Notes: generated by a model from the letters alone, not told the origin. A DNA stretch of 64,000 nt from Limnohabitans sp. (GCF_023910625.1 NZ_JAAVVW010000003.1:2356001-2420000); one strand, 5' to 3'. Positions 24,774-33,590 are shown, counted from the first letter of the stretch. Numbers and translations are program-made.

Positions 24774-25540
24774 AACACGCCCGCATCGCCTGGTCGGGCG
24801 CCATTCAGCAAGCCGTTGAGTCAGATGGCCAGTTGCTGATCACCCAAGGCCCGCACAAGGGCCATCGCGTGGGTTTTGACGAGGTCATCTGGCTGCCGCC
24901 ACTGGCCCCCGTGCCGCAGCCGCGCACCGTCATCGCGCTGGGACTGAACTACGCCGACCACGCCAAAGAACTCGCCTTCAAAGCCCCCGAAGAACCGCTG
25001 GCTTTTATGAAGGGTGAGGCTTCGCTGATCGGCCACAAAGCCTTCACGAACCGCCCCGCTGATGTGAAGTACATGCATTACGAATGCGAGTTGGCGGTAG
25101 TGATCGGCCGCACAGCGCGTCATGTGAAGAAGGCCGACGCCTATGACCACGTGGGCGGTTACACCGTGGCCAACGACTACGCCATCCGCGACTACCTGGA
25201 AAACTGGTACCGCCCCAACCTGCGCGTCAAAAACCGCGACACCTGCACGCCCATCGGTCCTTGGTTGGTCGATGCCGCGGATGTTTCTAACCCGATGGCG
25301 CTCAAGTTGCAAACCACCGTCAACGGCCAAGTCACGCAAAGCGGCAACACCGCCGACATGGTGTTCGATGTTCCCACCCTGATCGAATACTTCAGCAGCT
25401 TCATGACACTCAACCCCGGCGACCTGATCCTGACGGGCACGCCAGACGGCATCGTGAACGTGAACCCGGGCGATGTGGTCGTCACCGAGATCGAAAGCAT
25501 CGGGGCATTGACCAATACCCTCGTGAAAGCAAAACTATGA
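24770..25540 (+). CDS. hpaG2: HpaG2: 4-hydroxyphenylacetate degradation isomerase/decarboxylase, catalytic-type subunit
   Basis: 256-aa FAH-family enzyme with a full metal site: IALGLNYADHAKE, FMKGEASLIGH, the metal-ligand stretch YECELAVVIGRTARHV, YTVANDYAIRDY and LNPGDLILTGTPDGI. It would carry the Mg2+-dependent decarboxylation and isomerisation of the meta-cleavage pathway. ATGA overlaps on both sides link it to hpaG1 and hpaE. Overall similarity to HpaG1 in fold suggests an old duplication. Confidence 0.92.
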   Translation: MKHARIAWSGAIQQAVESDGQLLITQGPHKGHRVGFDEVIWLPPLAPVPQPRTVIALGLNYADHAKELAFKAPEEPLAFMKGEASLIGHKAFTNRPADVKYMHYECELAVVIGRTARHVKKADAYDHVGGYTVANDYAIRDYLENWYRPNLRVKNRDTCTPIGPWLVDAADVSNPMALKLQTTVNGQVTQSGNTADMVFDVPTLIEYFSSFMTLNPGDLILTGTPDGIVNVNPGDVVVTEIESIGALTNTLVKAKL

Positions 25541-27006
25541 AAATCGACCACCTCATCCATGGCAAAAGTGTCGCAGGCAGCGACTGCTTTGAGACCATCA
25601 ACCCCGCCACGCAAGAAGTGCTGGCCGAGGTCGCCTCGGGTGGCGAGGCAGAAGTGAATGCTGCTGTGGCCGCCGCCAAAGCCGCCTTTCCCAAATGGGC
25701 CGCTACCCCCGCCACAGAGCGCGCGAAGATCATGCGCAAGCTGGGCGACCTGATCACGAAGCACGTCCCTGAAATTTCGGAAACCGAGACACGCGACTGC
25801 GGTCAGACCATCAGCCAAACCGGCAAACAATTGGTGCCGCGTGCGGCCGACAACTTCCATTACTTTGCCGAGATGTGCACCCGCGTGGACGGCCACACCT
25901 ACCCCACACCCACGCATCTGAACTACACGCTGTTTCACCCGGTGGGCGTGTGCGCACTGATCAGCCCCTGGAACGTGCCTTTCATGACCGCCACCTGGAA
26001 GGTCGCGCCGTGTCTCGCCTTTGGCAACACCGCCGTGCTCAAGATGAGCGAACTCTCGCCCCTGAGCGCTGCCCGCTTGGGCGAGCTGGCACTCGAAGCC
26101 GGTGTGCCCGCTGGCGTGCTCAACCTGGTGCACGGCTATGGCAAAGAGGCGGGTGAGCCATTGGTCTCGCACCGCGATGTGCGTGCCATCAGCTTCACCG
26201 GCTCCACCGTCACCGGCAACCGCATCGTGCAAAGCGCGGGCTTGAAGAAGTTCAGCATGGAGCTGGGCGGAAAGAGCCCCTTTGTGATCTTTGAAGACGC
26301 CGACCTGGACCGCGCCCTGGATGCCGCCATCTTCATGATCTTCAGCAACAACGGCGAGCGCTGCACCGCCGGCAGCCGCATCCTGGTGCAGCAAAGCATC
26401 TACGCCGACTTTGCCGTCAAATTTGCAGAGCGCGCCAAGCGCATCACAGTCGGCGACCCGCTGGATGAAAAAACCATCGTCGGCCCGATGATCTCCAAAG
26501 CCCATCTGGCCAAGGTGCGCAGCTACATCGAACTCGGCCCCAAAGAGGGCGCGACGATGCTCTGCGGCGGTCTGGGCCAACCCGACTACGCAGCTGACTT
26601 GCCCGCGCATGTCAAAAACGGCAACTTCGTCTGGCCCACCGTGTTTGCCGACGTGGACAACCGCATGCGCATCGCGCAAGAAGAAATCTTCGGCCCTGTG
26701 GCTTGTCTGATTCCGTTCAAGGACGAGGCCGACGCGATTGCCAAGGCCAACGACATCGAATACGGCTTGAGCAGCTACGTCTGGACCGAGAACCTGGGCA
26801 AAGCGCACCGCGTGGCGGCCGCGGTGGAGGCGGGCATGTGCTTTGTGAACAGCCAAAACGTGCGCGACCTGCGTCAACCCTTTGGCGGCACCAAGGCCAG
26901 CGGCACCGGCCGCGAAGGCGGCACCTGGAGCTACGAAGTGTTTTGCGAGCCCAAAAACGTGGCGGTTTCGTTGGGCGGTCACCACATCCCGCATTGGGGT
27001 GTATGA
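25537..27006 (+). CDS. hpaE: 5-carboxymethyl-2-hydroxymuconate semialdehyde dehydrogenase
   Basis: 489-aa NAD-dependent aldehyde dehydrogenase that oxidises the ring-cleavage product CHMS to the dicarboxylic acid. It has the cofactor motif PWNVPFMTATWKVAPCLA, FTGSTVTGNRI, the catalytic Glu in MELGGKSPFVIFEDAD and the catalytic Cys in NNGERCTAGSRIL, plus EEIFGPVACLIPF. The start overlaps the hpaG2 stop (ATGA). Its 3' end abuts the operator of a VapBC-type module: GTATGACA spans the stop codon. That module separates it from hpaD. Confidence 0.95.
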   Translation: MKIDHLIHGKSVAGSDCFETINPATQEVLAEVASGGEAEVNAAVAAAKAAFPKWAATPATERAKIMRKLGDLITKHVPEISETETRDCGQTISQTGKQLVPRAADNFHYFAEMCTRVDGHTYPTPTHLNYTLFHPVGVCALISPWNVPFMTATWKVAPCLAFGNTAVLKMSELSPLSAARLGELALEAGVPAGVLNLVHGYGKEAGEPLVSHRDVRAISFTGSTVTGNRIVQSAGLKKFSMELGGKSPFVIFEDADLDRALDAAIFMIFSNNGERCTAGSRILVQQSIYADFAVKFAERAKRITVGDPLDEKTIVGPMISKAHLAKVRSYIELGPKEGATMLCGGLGQPDYAADLPAHVKNGNFVWPTVFADVDNRMRIAQEEIFGPVACLIPFKDEADAIAKANDIEYGLSSYVWTENLGKAHRVAAAVEAGMCFVNSQNVRDLRQPFGGTKASGTGREGGTWSYEVFCEPKNVAVSLGGHHIPHWGV

Positions 27007-27064
27007 CAAATTACCGTCATCTGTCATACTTGATGTCATACATCCATTTTGAATGTGTATGACA
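27001..27064. promoter_or_regulatory. Multiple inverted repeats upstream of the VapBC pair
   Basis: Four copies of one 8-9 bp element: GTATGACA (27001-27008), TGTCATAC (27022-27029), TGTCATACA (27034-27042) and TGTATGACA (27056-27064). They pair as two inverted repeats and fit cooperative binding by the antitoxin. The first overlaps the hpaE stop; the last ends 12 bp before the antitoxin start. Confidence 0.75.
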
Positions 27065-27075
27065 AGGAATGAATC

Positions 27076-27351
27076 ATGCTGTCCGTCCGCTTGCCCGAAA
27101 CCGTTGAACGCGAATTGACCCAGTATTGCGCCGCACGCAAACTGAGCAAATCGCACGTCGTGCAAGAAGCCCTGGCCAAGTATTTGGTGGCGGCCAAAAC
27201 GGCCTCCGGCCACAACGCGGCACCAGAGCCCGATCTGTCGTTTCTGGCGCCGGATGACCCGATCCGTCAATTCATTGGCATTGCCAAAGATGGCATGAGC
27301 ACCGATGAACTGATGCGGATGACCCGTGGCGATGATTGGAATCAGCCATGA
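27076..27351 (+). CDS. Ribbon-helix-helix antitoxin (VapB-like)
   Basis: 91 aa. The N-terminus MLSVRLPETVERELTQYCAARKLSKSHVVQEAL is a ribbon-helix-helix DNA-binding domain. The C-terminal half (DLSFLAPDDPIRQFIGIAKDG, then MTRGDDW) is the part expected to wrap and inhibit the toxin. It should repress its own promoter through the repeats at 27001-27064. It overlaps the toxin start by four bases (27348-27351). The pair is inserted between hpaE and hpaD, interrupting an otherwise tightly packed operon. Confidence 0.85.
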   Translation: MLSVRLPETVERELTQYCAARKLSKSHVVQEALAKYLVAAKTASGHNAAPEPDLSFLAPDDPIRQFIGIAKDGMSTDELMRMTRGDDWNQP

Positions 27352-27743
27352 TTCTGGTGGACACCAACGTGTTTGTGGATGTGATCCATCAGGACCCGAT
27401 TTGGTTGGACTGGTCGCTGCGCGAGTTGAGCAAAGCCAAAAGCCAGCAGATCGTGACCAACTTTGTGGTCTATGCCGAATTGCACACCCACAACACTGCA
27501 GGGCCGCACATCGATGCGTTTTTGCAAAAGTTGGGCGTGCAAGTTCTGGATTTGACGCGGCCAGCTGCGCAATTGGCCGCCAACGTGTTCAGGTCTTACC
27601 GTCAACGCGGCGGCACCAAAACCGGCGTGCTGCCCGATTTTTTCATTGGCGCGCACGCCCAGGCCGATGGCTACAAATTGCTGACCCGCGATGCAGGCCG
27701 CTACCGCAGCTACTTCCCGGACATTGACCTGATCAGTCCCTGA
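27348..27743 (+). CDS. PIN-domain toxin (VapC-like RNase)
   Basis: 131-aa PIN-domain endoribonuclease. It has the N-terminal acidic residue in MILVDTNVFVDV, Glu in VVYAELHT, Asp in GVLPDFFIGAHA and Asp in LLTRDAGRY, the usual four-acid active site. ATG 27348 (MILVD) is chosen; the frame opens at 27336 but this start gives the ATGA overlap with the antitoxin. It would cleave tRNA or rRNA when the antitoxin is degraded. hpaD starts 37 bp after its stop, so the pair may be read through into the catabolic genes. Confidence 0.88.
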   Translation: MILVDTNVFVDVIHQDPIWLDWSLRELSKAKSQQIVTNFVVYAELHTHNTAGPHIDAFLQKLGVQVLDLTRPAAQLAANVFRSYRQRGGTKTGVLPDFFIGAHAQADGYKLLTRDAGRYRSYFPDIDLISP

Positions 27744-27780
27744 CCCTCCCCCACACGCACACGCATCCACAGGACACCCC

Positions 27781-28707
27781 ATGGGACAACTCGCCCTCGC
27801 CGCCAAAATCACCCACGTACCCAGCATGTACCTGAGCGAGATCCCGGGCCCGCGTTTTGGCACGCGCCAAAGCGCCATCGATGGCCACAAGGAAATCAGC
27901 CGCCGCTGCCGGGCCATGGGCGTGGACACGCTGGTGGTGTTTGACACGCACTGGCTGGTCAACGCCAGTTACCACATCAACTGCGGCGCACACTTCAAGG
28001 GCGTGTACACCAGCAATGAGTTGCCACACTTCATCAGCAACCTGGCCTTTGAGTCGCCAGGCAATCCAGCGCTCGGGCACTTGCTGGCCCAAGTGGCCAA
28101 CGAATACGGCGTGGAAACCCTGGCCCACGACGCCACCACTTTGCAGCCCGAATACGGCACGCTGGTGCCCCTGCGCTACATGAACGAAGACCAGCACTTC
28201 AAGGTGGTCTCGGTCTCTGCCTTATGCACATCGCACTACCTGAATGACAGCGCACGCCTGGGTTGGGCCATGCGCGAGGCGGTGGAAAAGCATTACGACG
28301 GCAAGGTGGCTTTTTTGGCCAGTGGCTCGCTCAGTCACCGCTTTGCGCAAAACGGCTTGGCCCCGGAATTCGCCCACAAAATTTGGAGCCCTTTCCTCGA
28401 AAAACTCGACGAGCAAGTGCTGCGCATGTGGGACCAACGCGAATGGAAAACCTTTTGCGAGATGCTGCCCGAATACGCCAGCAAAGGCCACGGCGAAGGC
28501 TTCATGCACGACACCGCCATGCTGATGGGGGCTTTGGGTTGGTCGGGTTATGACGGCGGCGTGGACATGGTGACGCCCTATTTCGGGGCCAGTGGCACAG
28601 GCCAGCTCAACGCGATTTTTGAGGTGACGCCGCAAAGCGGGCAGCACATTCCGCCTGCGCAGGCCAGCAGCGCAGCGGGTTACACGGCTGTGAGCACGAG
28701 GTTGTAA
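27781..28707 (+). CDS. hpaD: 3,4-dihydroxyphenylacetate 2,3-dioxygenase
   Basis: 308-aa class III extradiol ring-cleavage dioxygenase (LigB superfamily) that opens homoprotocatechuate to CHMS. Fe(II) ligands are expected in the N-terminal ITHVPSMYLSE and VVFDTHW segments and in the later catalytic region LASGSLSHRFA. GRGEGFMHDT-type sequence appears as GHGEGFMHDTAML. It starts at ATG 27781 after an upstream spacer of 37 bp from the toxin gene. It is followed two bases later by hpaF. Confidence 0.94.
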   Translation: MGQLALAAKITHVPSMYLSEIPGPRFGTRQSAIDGHKEISRRCRAMGVDTLVVFDTHWLVNASYHINCGAHFKGVYTSNELPHFISNLAFESPGNPALGHLLAQVANEYGVETLAHDATTLQPEYGTLVPLRYMNEDQHFKVVSVSALCTSHYLNDSARLGWAMREAVEKHYDGKVAFLASGSLSHRFAQNGLAPEFAHKIWSPFLEKLDEQVLRMWDQREWKTFCEMLPEYASKGHGEGFMHDTAMLMGALGWSGYDGGVDMVTPYFGASGTGQLNAIFEVTPQSGQHIPPAQASSAAGYTAVSTRL

Positions 28708-28709
28708 CC

Positions 28710-29141
28710 ATGCCCCATCTCGTCATCCTCTACACCGGGCAATTGGACGCCGAAGTCCAGATGACCACCTTGTGCCGCGCACTGGCGGACGCCATGCTCA
28801 ACGTGAAGGACGAGCAAGGCCAACCGGTTTTTCCGACCGGCGGCACGCGCGTGCTGGCCTACCCCGCGCCGCATCATGCGGTGGCCGATGGCGGTGCGGC
28901 GGGGCGCGCAGCAGGAGGCACGGGCGACTACGCCTTCGTGTACCTGAACCTGCGCATGGGCCGGGGCCGCAGCGAGGCCACGCAGCAACGCGCCGGACAA
29001 ACCCTGCTCGCAGTGGCCAAGGCCTTTTTTGCGCCCGTGATGGTGCAGCGCCACATCGGCATCACGCTGCAAATCGATGTCGGCACCGAGGTGTTTGATG
29101 CCAAGCTCAGCAACCTGCATCCGCTTTTCAACAAGGCCTGA
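28710..29141 (+). CDS. hpaF: 5-carboxymethyl-2-hydroxymuconate delta-isomerase
   Basis: 143-aa tautomerase-fold isomerase converting CHM to its keto form. It begins MPHLVILYTGQLDAE with the catalytic Pro1 and continues with VLAYPAPHHAVADGG and FVYLNLRMGRGRSE, typical of HpaF. An Ala/Gly-rich stretch (AAGRAAGGTGDYA, about residues 61-73) makes it longer than the classical 126-aa enzyme. It starts two bases after hpaD and ends three bases before hpaH, so it lies in the middle of the operon. Confidence 0.92.
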   Translation: MPHLVILYTGQLDAEVQMTTLCRALADAMLNVKDEQGQPVFPTGGTRVLAYPAPHHAVADGGAAGRAAGGTGDYAFVYLNLRMGRGRSEATQQRAGQTLLAVAKAFFAPVMVQRHIGITLQIDVGTEVFDAKLSNLHPLFNKA

Positions 29142-29144
29142 ACC

Positions 29145-29966
29145 ATGTCCGTGTTCACCGACAACCAAATCCAGCAGCTCGCCCGCGAGCTGCACCAGTC
29201 CGAACAATCCCGTGTCCAGATCGAGCACTTTTCCAAGCGCTTCCCGGGCATGACGATCGATGACGGCTACCGCATCAACCGCGCCTGGATGCAGCTCAAG
29301 TTTGCGCAAGGGCGCACCATGATCGGCCACAAGATCGGGCTGACCAGCCGCGCCATGCAAGTGTCCAGCCAGATCGACGAGCCCGATTACGGCACGCTGC
29401 TGGATGACATGCTCTACACCTGCACGCCGGGCCAAGTGTTGAGCATTCCCTTCACCGATTTCATCGCGCCGCGTGTCGAGGTGGAGCTGGCCTTTGTCCT
29501 CAAGAAAGAACTGCGCGGCCCCAACGTGACCGTGCAACAAGTGCTTGAAGCCACCGATTACGTCACGCCCGCCATCGAGATCATCGACTCGCGCATTGAA
29601 CAGTTCGACCGCCACACCCAGGTGATGCGCAAGGTCTACGACACCATCAGCGACAACGCGGCCAATGCGGGCATCGTGCTCGGGGCCAAGCGGGTCGATC
29701 CGCTGACCACCGATCTGCCTTGGTGCGGGGCGGTGCTGCGGCAAAACGGCGTGGTCGAAGAAACCGGCCTGGCCGCTGGCGTGCAAGGCCACCCCGCAGT
29801 GGGCATCGCCTGGCTGGCCAACAAATTGGCGCCTTGGGGCGAGCACCTGCAAGCGGGCGAAATCGTTTTGGCGGGCTCATTCACCAAACCGGCTTTGGCC
29901 AAGGTGGGCGATGTGTTCGATGTGGACTATGGGCCGTTGGGCAAACTGGAGTTCCGGTTTGTTTGA
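29145..29966 (+). CDS. hpaH: 2-oxo-hept-4-ene-1,7-dioate hydratase
   Basis: 273-aa hydratase of the MhpD/HpaH (FAH-like) family, adding water to the unsaturated keto acid after decarboxylation. It shows [30 protein letters not shown], the metal-binding [22 protein letters not shown] and the end segment [12 protein letters not shown]. Length and order are normal. It starts three bases after hpaF. The following 150 bp contain a large hairpin (29998-30079) before hpaI. Confidence 0.94.
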   Translation: MSVFTDNQIQQLARELHQSEQSRVQIEHFSKRFPGMTIDDGYRINRAWMQLKFAQGRTMIGHKIGLTSRAMQVSSQIDEPDYGTLLDDMLYTCTPGQVLSIPFTDFIAPRVEVELAFVLKKELRGPNVTVQQVLEATDYVTPAIEIIDSRIEQFDRHTQVMRKVYDTISDNAANAGIVLGAKRVDPLTTDLPWCGAVLRQNGVVEETGLAAGVQGHPAVGIAWLANKLAPWGEHLQAGEIVLAGSFTKPALAKVGDVFDVDYGPLGKLEFRFV

Positions 29967-29997
29967 ACACATGGCTTCGTTCAACGTCGGTGGTGGG

Positions 29998-30079
29998 TTG
30001 TTGGGGACGGGGTGGCGGCCCGGGCTCAGAGGCGCTTTGCTTTGCCACATCGCCCGAGCCGCCACCCCGCCCCCAACAA
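29998..30079. other. Large imperfect hairpin between hpaH and hpaI
   Basis: TTGTTGGGG (29998-30006) through CGGGGTGGCGGC and CGGGC (to 30025) pairs with GCCCG (30052-30056), GCCGCCACCCCG and CCCCAACAA (to 30079). The result is about 27 bp with two mismatches and a 26-nt loop. It has no following T tract, so it is not a standard terminator. It may set mRNA stability between the two genes. Confidence 0.75.
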
Positions 30080-30118
30080 GCTGCAAGCCTTCTTCCCTTT
30101 AAAACGAGCAAACGTCCC

Positions 30119-30934
30119 ATGAACACTCCCACAAACCTTTTCAAACAAGCCCTTCAAAACAAGCAGCCCCAAATCGGTCTGTGGATGGGCCTGGCCAGCG
30201 CCTACACCGCCGAAATCTGCGCCTTGGCGGGGTTTGACTGGCTGGTCATCGATGGCGAGCATGCGCCGAACGACCTGCGCAGCATTCAGGCTCAGCTGCA
30301 AACCGTGGCCGCTTACCCCGCCAGCCACCCGGTGTGCCGCGTACCTTTAGGCGAAACAGCGCTCATCAAGCAATACCTCGATTTGGGCGCGCAAAACATC
30401 CTGGTGCCCATGGTCGACACCGCTGCGCAAGCCGCGCAATTGGTGCAAGCCATGCGCTACCCACAAGACGATGGCCAAGGCGGCGTGCGCGGCATGGCCG
30501 GGGCGCGCGCTTCGCGTTGGGGCCACTACCCGGATTACTTCAAGCGCGCCAACCAAGAAGTTTGCCTGTTGGTGCAAGTCGAATCGCGTGAAGCGCTGAA
30601 GAACCTCGACGCCATTGCCGCCACGCCCGGCGTAGACGGCGTGTTCATCGGCCCGGCCGACCTCTCGGCTTCCATGGGCCATGTGGGCAACGCCGCGCAC
30701 CCCGCCGTGCAAACGGCCATAGAAGACGCCATCACCCGCATCCTGAAAGCCGGCAAAGCCCCCGGCATCCTCACGCCCGACCGTCAACTGGCCGAGCATT
30801 ACCTGAAGCTGGGCGCGGTGTTTGTGGCTGTGGGCTTGGACACGCAGCTTTTGATGCGACACACCACCGAGCTGGCAGCGCATTTCAAGTCGAGCTGGCC
30901 AGTCGCTGCACCCGCCAAAGGCGCAACGTATTAA
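30119..30934 (+). CDS. hpaI: 4-hydroxy-2-oxoheptanedioate aldolase
   Basis: 271-aa class II pyruvate aldolase (HpcH/HpaI) that splits the final intermediate into pyruvate and succinic semialdehyde. It contains [30 protein letters not shown], the catalytic/metal region [26 protein letters not shown] and [11 protein letters not shown] 30119 is used; the frame is open upstream but that part is the hairpin and hpaH. It ends the visible hpa operon. No hydroxylase (hpaBC) or succinic semialdehyde dehydrogenase gene is in the window. Confidence 0.95.
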   Translation: MNTPTNLFKQALQNKQPQIGLWMGLASAYTAEICALAGFDWLVIDGEHAPNDLRSIQAQLQTVAAYPASHPVCRVPLGETALIKQYLDLGAQNILVPMVDTAAQAAQLVQAMRYPQDDGQGGVRGMAGARASRWGHYPDYFKRANQEVCLLVQVESREALKNLDAIAATPGVDGVFIGPADLSASMGHVGNAAHPAVQTAIEDAITRILKAGKAPGILTPDRQLAEHYLKLGAVFVAVGLDTQLLMRHTTELAAHFKSSWPVAAPAKGATY

Positions 30935-30939
30935 TTGGT

Positions 30940-30975
30940 GAATTGGGGTCAGATCCCAATGAATGACCCCAATTC
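30940..30975. repeat. REP-like hairpin
   Basis: A perfect 12-bp inverted repeat, GAATTGGGGTCA with TGACCCCAATTC, separated by 12 bp. GGGGTCAGA-type motifs recur in dispersed repeats linked to REP-associated transposases. Whether this one belongs there needs a genome-wide copy count. It could also act as the hpaI transcript end. Confidence 0.6.
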
Positions 30976-31000
30976 AACCGACGCTGTGTCAAGGGCCACC

Positions 31001-31228
31001 ATGTTACCCACTCCCCCCAGCTTTGCGGTGCTCTGGACTTTGCAGCGCGCCTGTGAAACCGATCTGGCCACCTTGGACATGGGCCAGTCCATTGCGGTGC
31101 CCGAGGCCATTGCCGGCCACTGCATCCGTGATGCTTTGCAGTTCTACCCGAACCACGGTGCGGGCGAGCGCGTTCTTCAATCGCCGGTGCGCCAAGTCAA
31201 CCGGCAAGACAAAAGGTGGCGTGCATGA
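31001..31228 (+). CDS. Hypothetical protein, 75 aa
   Basis: ATG 31001 (MLPTPPSFAVLWTLQRACETD) gives 75 aa; 30959 in the same frame lies inside the hairpin. The sequence is soluble with a helical middle (LDMGQSIAVPEAIAGHCIRDALQF) and basic end. No family is recognised. It overlaps the panE start by four bases (31225-31228), which supports it as a real, co-translated gene. The function is unknown. Confidence 0.5.
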   Translation: MLPTPPSFAVLWTLQRACETDLATLDMGQSIAVPEAIAGHCIRDALQFYPNHGAGERVLQSPVRQVNRQDKRWRA

Positions 31229-32232
31229 AGGTCTGTATATACGGCGCTGGCGCCATCGGTGGCTGGCTGGGGGTGCATCTGGCGCGCCAAGGCTGCACGC
31301 TCAGTGCAGTGGCGCGTGGGGCCACGCTGGAGGCTTTGCAGCGAGGGGGCCTGGTGTTGCGCCAGGGCGATCAGGAGATGGCAGTCTCTTTGAAAACCAT
31401 CGCCAATGCGGCTGAGTTGGGCCAGCAAGACCTGGTGATCGTGGCCGTCAAAGCCCCCGCCATGGCCGATGTGGCGCGGCACATTGGCCCGCTGCTGGGG
31501 CCGCAAACGTTGGTGCTGACGGCCATGAACGGCGTGCCCTGGTGGTTTTTACAAGGCTTTGGCGGGTCGCTTGCGGGCACCACCTTGCAGTCGGTGGACC
31601 CGTGCGGTGTGATGGCCCGGCACATTCCCACAGACCAGGTGATCGGCGGTGTGGTGCATGCCAGTTGTTCGTTGGACATGCCCGGCGTGATCCGGCACCA
31701 CTTTGGCAACGGCTTGATTTTGGGCGAGCCCTCTGGGGCAGATTCGCCGCGCCTGCGCGACCTGGTGGCGCTGTTGAGGCAAGCCGGTTTCAATGCCACG
31801 GCGTCGGCACAAATCCAGAAAGACGTTTGGTACAAATTGTGGGGCAACATGACGATCAACCCCATCAGCGCCTTCACCGGGGCCACGACCGATGTGATCC
31901 TGGACGACCCGCTGGTGCGCGGCTTTGTCTCCAGCGTCATGCTCGAAGCCAAGGCCATTGGTGAGCGCATCGGCATCCCGCTCGCGCAGACACCCGAAGA
32001 CCGCCATGCCGTCACCCGCAAACTCGGGGCCTTTCGCACCTCGATGCTGCAGGACGTGGATGCGGGCAAACCGGTCGAACTGGACGCCTTGGTCTCAGCC
32101 GTGCGCGAGCTCGGTGGCTTGACCGGCGTGGCCACGCCCTTCACCGACGCCTTGCTGGGCTTGAGCCGAGTCCATGCCGCACGCTTGGGTCTCTACCCTC
32201 ACCCTGAGCGCGGCCAACCGACAAGGCCTTGA
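31225..32232 (+). CDS. panE: 2-dehydropantoate 2-reductase family protein
   Basis: 335-aa ketopantoate reductase fold. The N-terminal dinucleotide site KVCIYGAGAIGGWLGVHLA fits NADPH binding. The catalytic Lys lies in KDVWYKLWGNMTINPIS and the C-terminal Glu-containing GERIGIPL helix is present. The classical role is reduction of ketopantoate in pantothenate synthesis. The family also contains paralogues in catabolic clusters, and the location next to hpa and a transporter leaves either possible. ATG 31225 is used, not the GTG nine bases upstream. Confidence 0.8.
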   Translation: MKVCIYGAGAIGGWLGVHLARQGCTLSAVARGATLEALQRGGLVLRQGDQEMAVSLKTIANAAELGQQDLVIVAVKAPAMADVARHIGPLLGPQTLVLTAMNGVPWWFLQGFGGSLAGTTLQSVDPCGVMARHIPTDQVIGGVVHASCSLDMPGVIRHHFGNGLILGEPSGADSPRLRDLVALLRQAGFNATASAQIQKDVWYKLWGNMTINPISAFTGATTDVILDDPLVRGFVSSVMLEAKAIGERIGIPLAQTPEDRHAVTRKLGAFRTSMLQDVDAGKPVELDALVSAVRELGGLTGVATPFTDALLGLSRVHAARLGLYPHPERGQPTRP

Positions 32233-32236
32233 ACCC

Positions 32237-33166
32237 ATGCGCAGCCTTGCCCCATCCCATTTGACGGGAGCCGCTTTTGCCACCTTGTTGCTGACCGCCT
32301 TCATGATGGGGGCCAACCATGTGGCGGCCCGAACCGCGTTCAACCATGGGCTGGATGTGCTGACGGCAGTGACGGTGCGCAGCATGGTGACCGCAGGGGT
32401 GGTGGCGCTGATTTTGTGGCAACAAAAGGTTGCGTTGCAGGTGTTGCCTCGACAGCGCAAATACCTGGTGGCAGTGGGCTTGCTGATCGCAGTTCAAAGC
32501 GTATGCCTGTATGCCGCTGTGGCCCGTTTGCCGGTGGCGTTGGCCTTGTTGGCTTTCAACACTTACCCGCTGACCACCGCTCTGTGGGCCCGAATTTTGT
32601 ACGGCCACAAGCCTGAGCGCACCCTCTTGATGGCCATGCCCGTGATGATGCTCGGCTTGGCCTTGGCGCTGGATGTATTCGGTGCGGCTTCGGGCTTGGG
32701 AACAGCCCGGCATTGGGGGCAAATCGGCATGGGTGTGGTTTTTGCCTTGATTGCTTCGGTCGCATTCGGGCTGGCGCTGGTGTTGACCCAACACGAGACG
32801 GTAGGGGTGGATGGGCGCTTGCGCACTTTCACGTCCTTGTCCATCGTGGGTGTGCTGACGGCTTTGCTGGCCAGCACCCAAGGGGGCTTTCAGTGGCCTC
32901 AAGCCCAGCCGGGTTGGTGGGGCCTGGTGATGCTGACCTTGTTGTATGGCACGGCCTTCACCATCATGTTCACCGTTTTGCCCAAACTGGGGGTGGTGGG
33001 CAATTCGGCCATCATGAACGCAGAGCCTGTTTTTGCCTTGGTCCTGGCGTGGTTTCTTTTGGGGCAATCGATCTCGCCCGTGCAGTTGGTGGGTGCGGCG
33101 GTCGTGGTTTGCACGGTGCTTTGGTTGGGCTTGCACAAGCCCAAGCTCAACCCTGCAGGCCCTTGA
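32237..33166 (+). CDS. EamA/DMT-family transporter
   Basis: 309-aa inner-membrane protein with about ten hydrophobic segments in two EamA repeats. The first repeat begins ATLLLTAFMMGANHVAARTAF and contains LALLAFNTYPLTTALWARIL. The second contains GTAFTIMFTVLPKLGVVGNSAI, then EPVFALVLAWFLLGQSISPVQLVGAAVVV. Such carriers export or import small metabolites; the substrate cannot be told. It starts 5 bp after panE, so the two are probably co-transcribed. Its 3' end faces a truncated GntR regulator. Confidence 0.88.
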   Translation: MRSLAPSHLTGAAFATLLLTAFMMGANHVAARTAFNHGLDVLTAVTVRSMVTAGVVALILWQQKVALQVLPRQRKYLVAVGLLIAVQSVCLYAAVARLPVALALLAFNTYPLTTALWARILYGHKPERTLLMAMPVMMLGLALALDVFGAASGLGTARHWGQIGMGVVFALIASVAFGLALVLTQHETVGVDGRLRTFTSLSIVGVLTALLASTQGGFQWPQAQPGWWGLVMLTLLYGTAFTIMFTVLPKLGVVGNSAIMNAEPVFALVLAWFLLGQSISPVQLVGAAVVVCTVLWLGLHKPKLNPAGP

Positions 33167-33181
33167 CCAGGGGCTGCGCCA

Positions 33182-33487
33182 GCTCTGGATGACGGCCGAC
33201 TGTGAGGCGGCATGTTGCGACTCGAACTGCAAAGGCGCCAGGGGCAGCGAGGCCCTGACAAAAACCCCACTGCCCTGACGCGAGTCCACCAGACCCAGGG
33301 ACTTGAGGCGCGACACCGCTTCTCGCACCACGGTGCGGCTGACCTGAAAGTTTTCGGCCAAACGGGCTTCCGTGGGCAATTTGGCACCAGGCTGCAAACG
33401 GCCTTGCTGGATTTCGGCACCCAGTTGCGCTGCCACCTGAACGGATAAGCGGGCACCGCTGGAGACGGGGGTGAAGTGCTGACGCAT
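33182..33487 (-). pseudogene. Truncated FadR-type GntR regulator
   Basis: From ATG 33487 (MRQHFTPVSSGARLSVQ) the minus strand encodes a complete GntR winged-helix domain: GRLQPGAKLPTEARLAENFQ, then VSRTVVREAVSRLKSLGLVD and RQGSGVFVR. It continues to LAPLQFESQHAAS, where a FadR-type FCD ligand domain should begin. After about 33182 the similarity ends, and the open frame simply continues as the antisense of the DMT gene. The effector domain has been lost by a deletion next to the transporter's end. The remaining HTH peptide might still bind DNA. Confidence 0.7.
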
Positions 33488-33590
33488 GAGCGTGCGTCCA
33501 AATTCGTTCAATCAGAGTAGCGGATTTGCGTTTTTCGGCTTGTCACCTTGGTGAGCCATGAGGGCGCTGGGTCTTTTTGAGTTACGTTTA

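Noticed and set aside
25192..27270. 692-codon open frame on the minus strand
   Set aside because: It is the antisense of hpaG2, hpaE and the antitoxin gene, which are clear proteins. The translation has no family features and is rich in His/Gly/Ala as GC-rich shadow frames are.
29720..30118. Long N-terminal extension of HpaI
   Set aside because: The frame upstream of 30119 runs through the large hairpin and overlaps hpaH in another frame; the aldolase begins normally at 30119.
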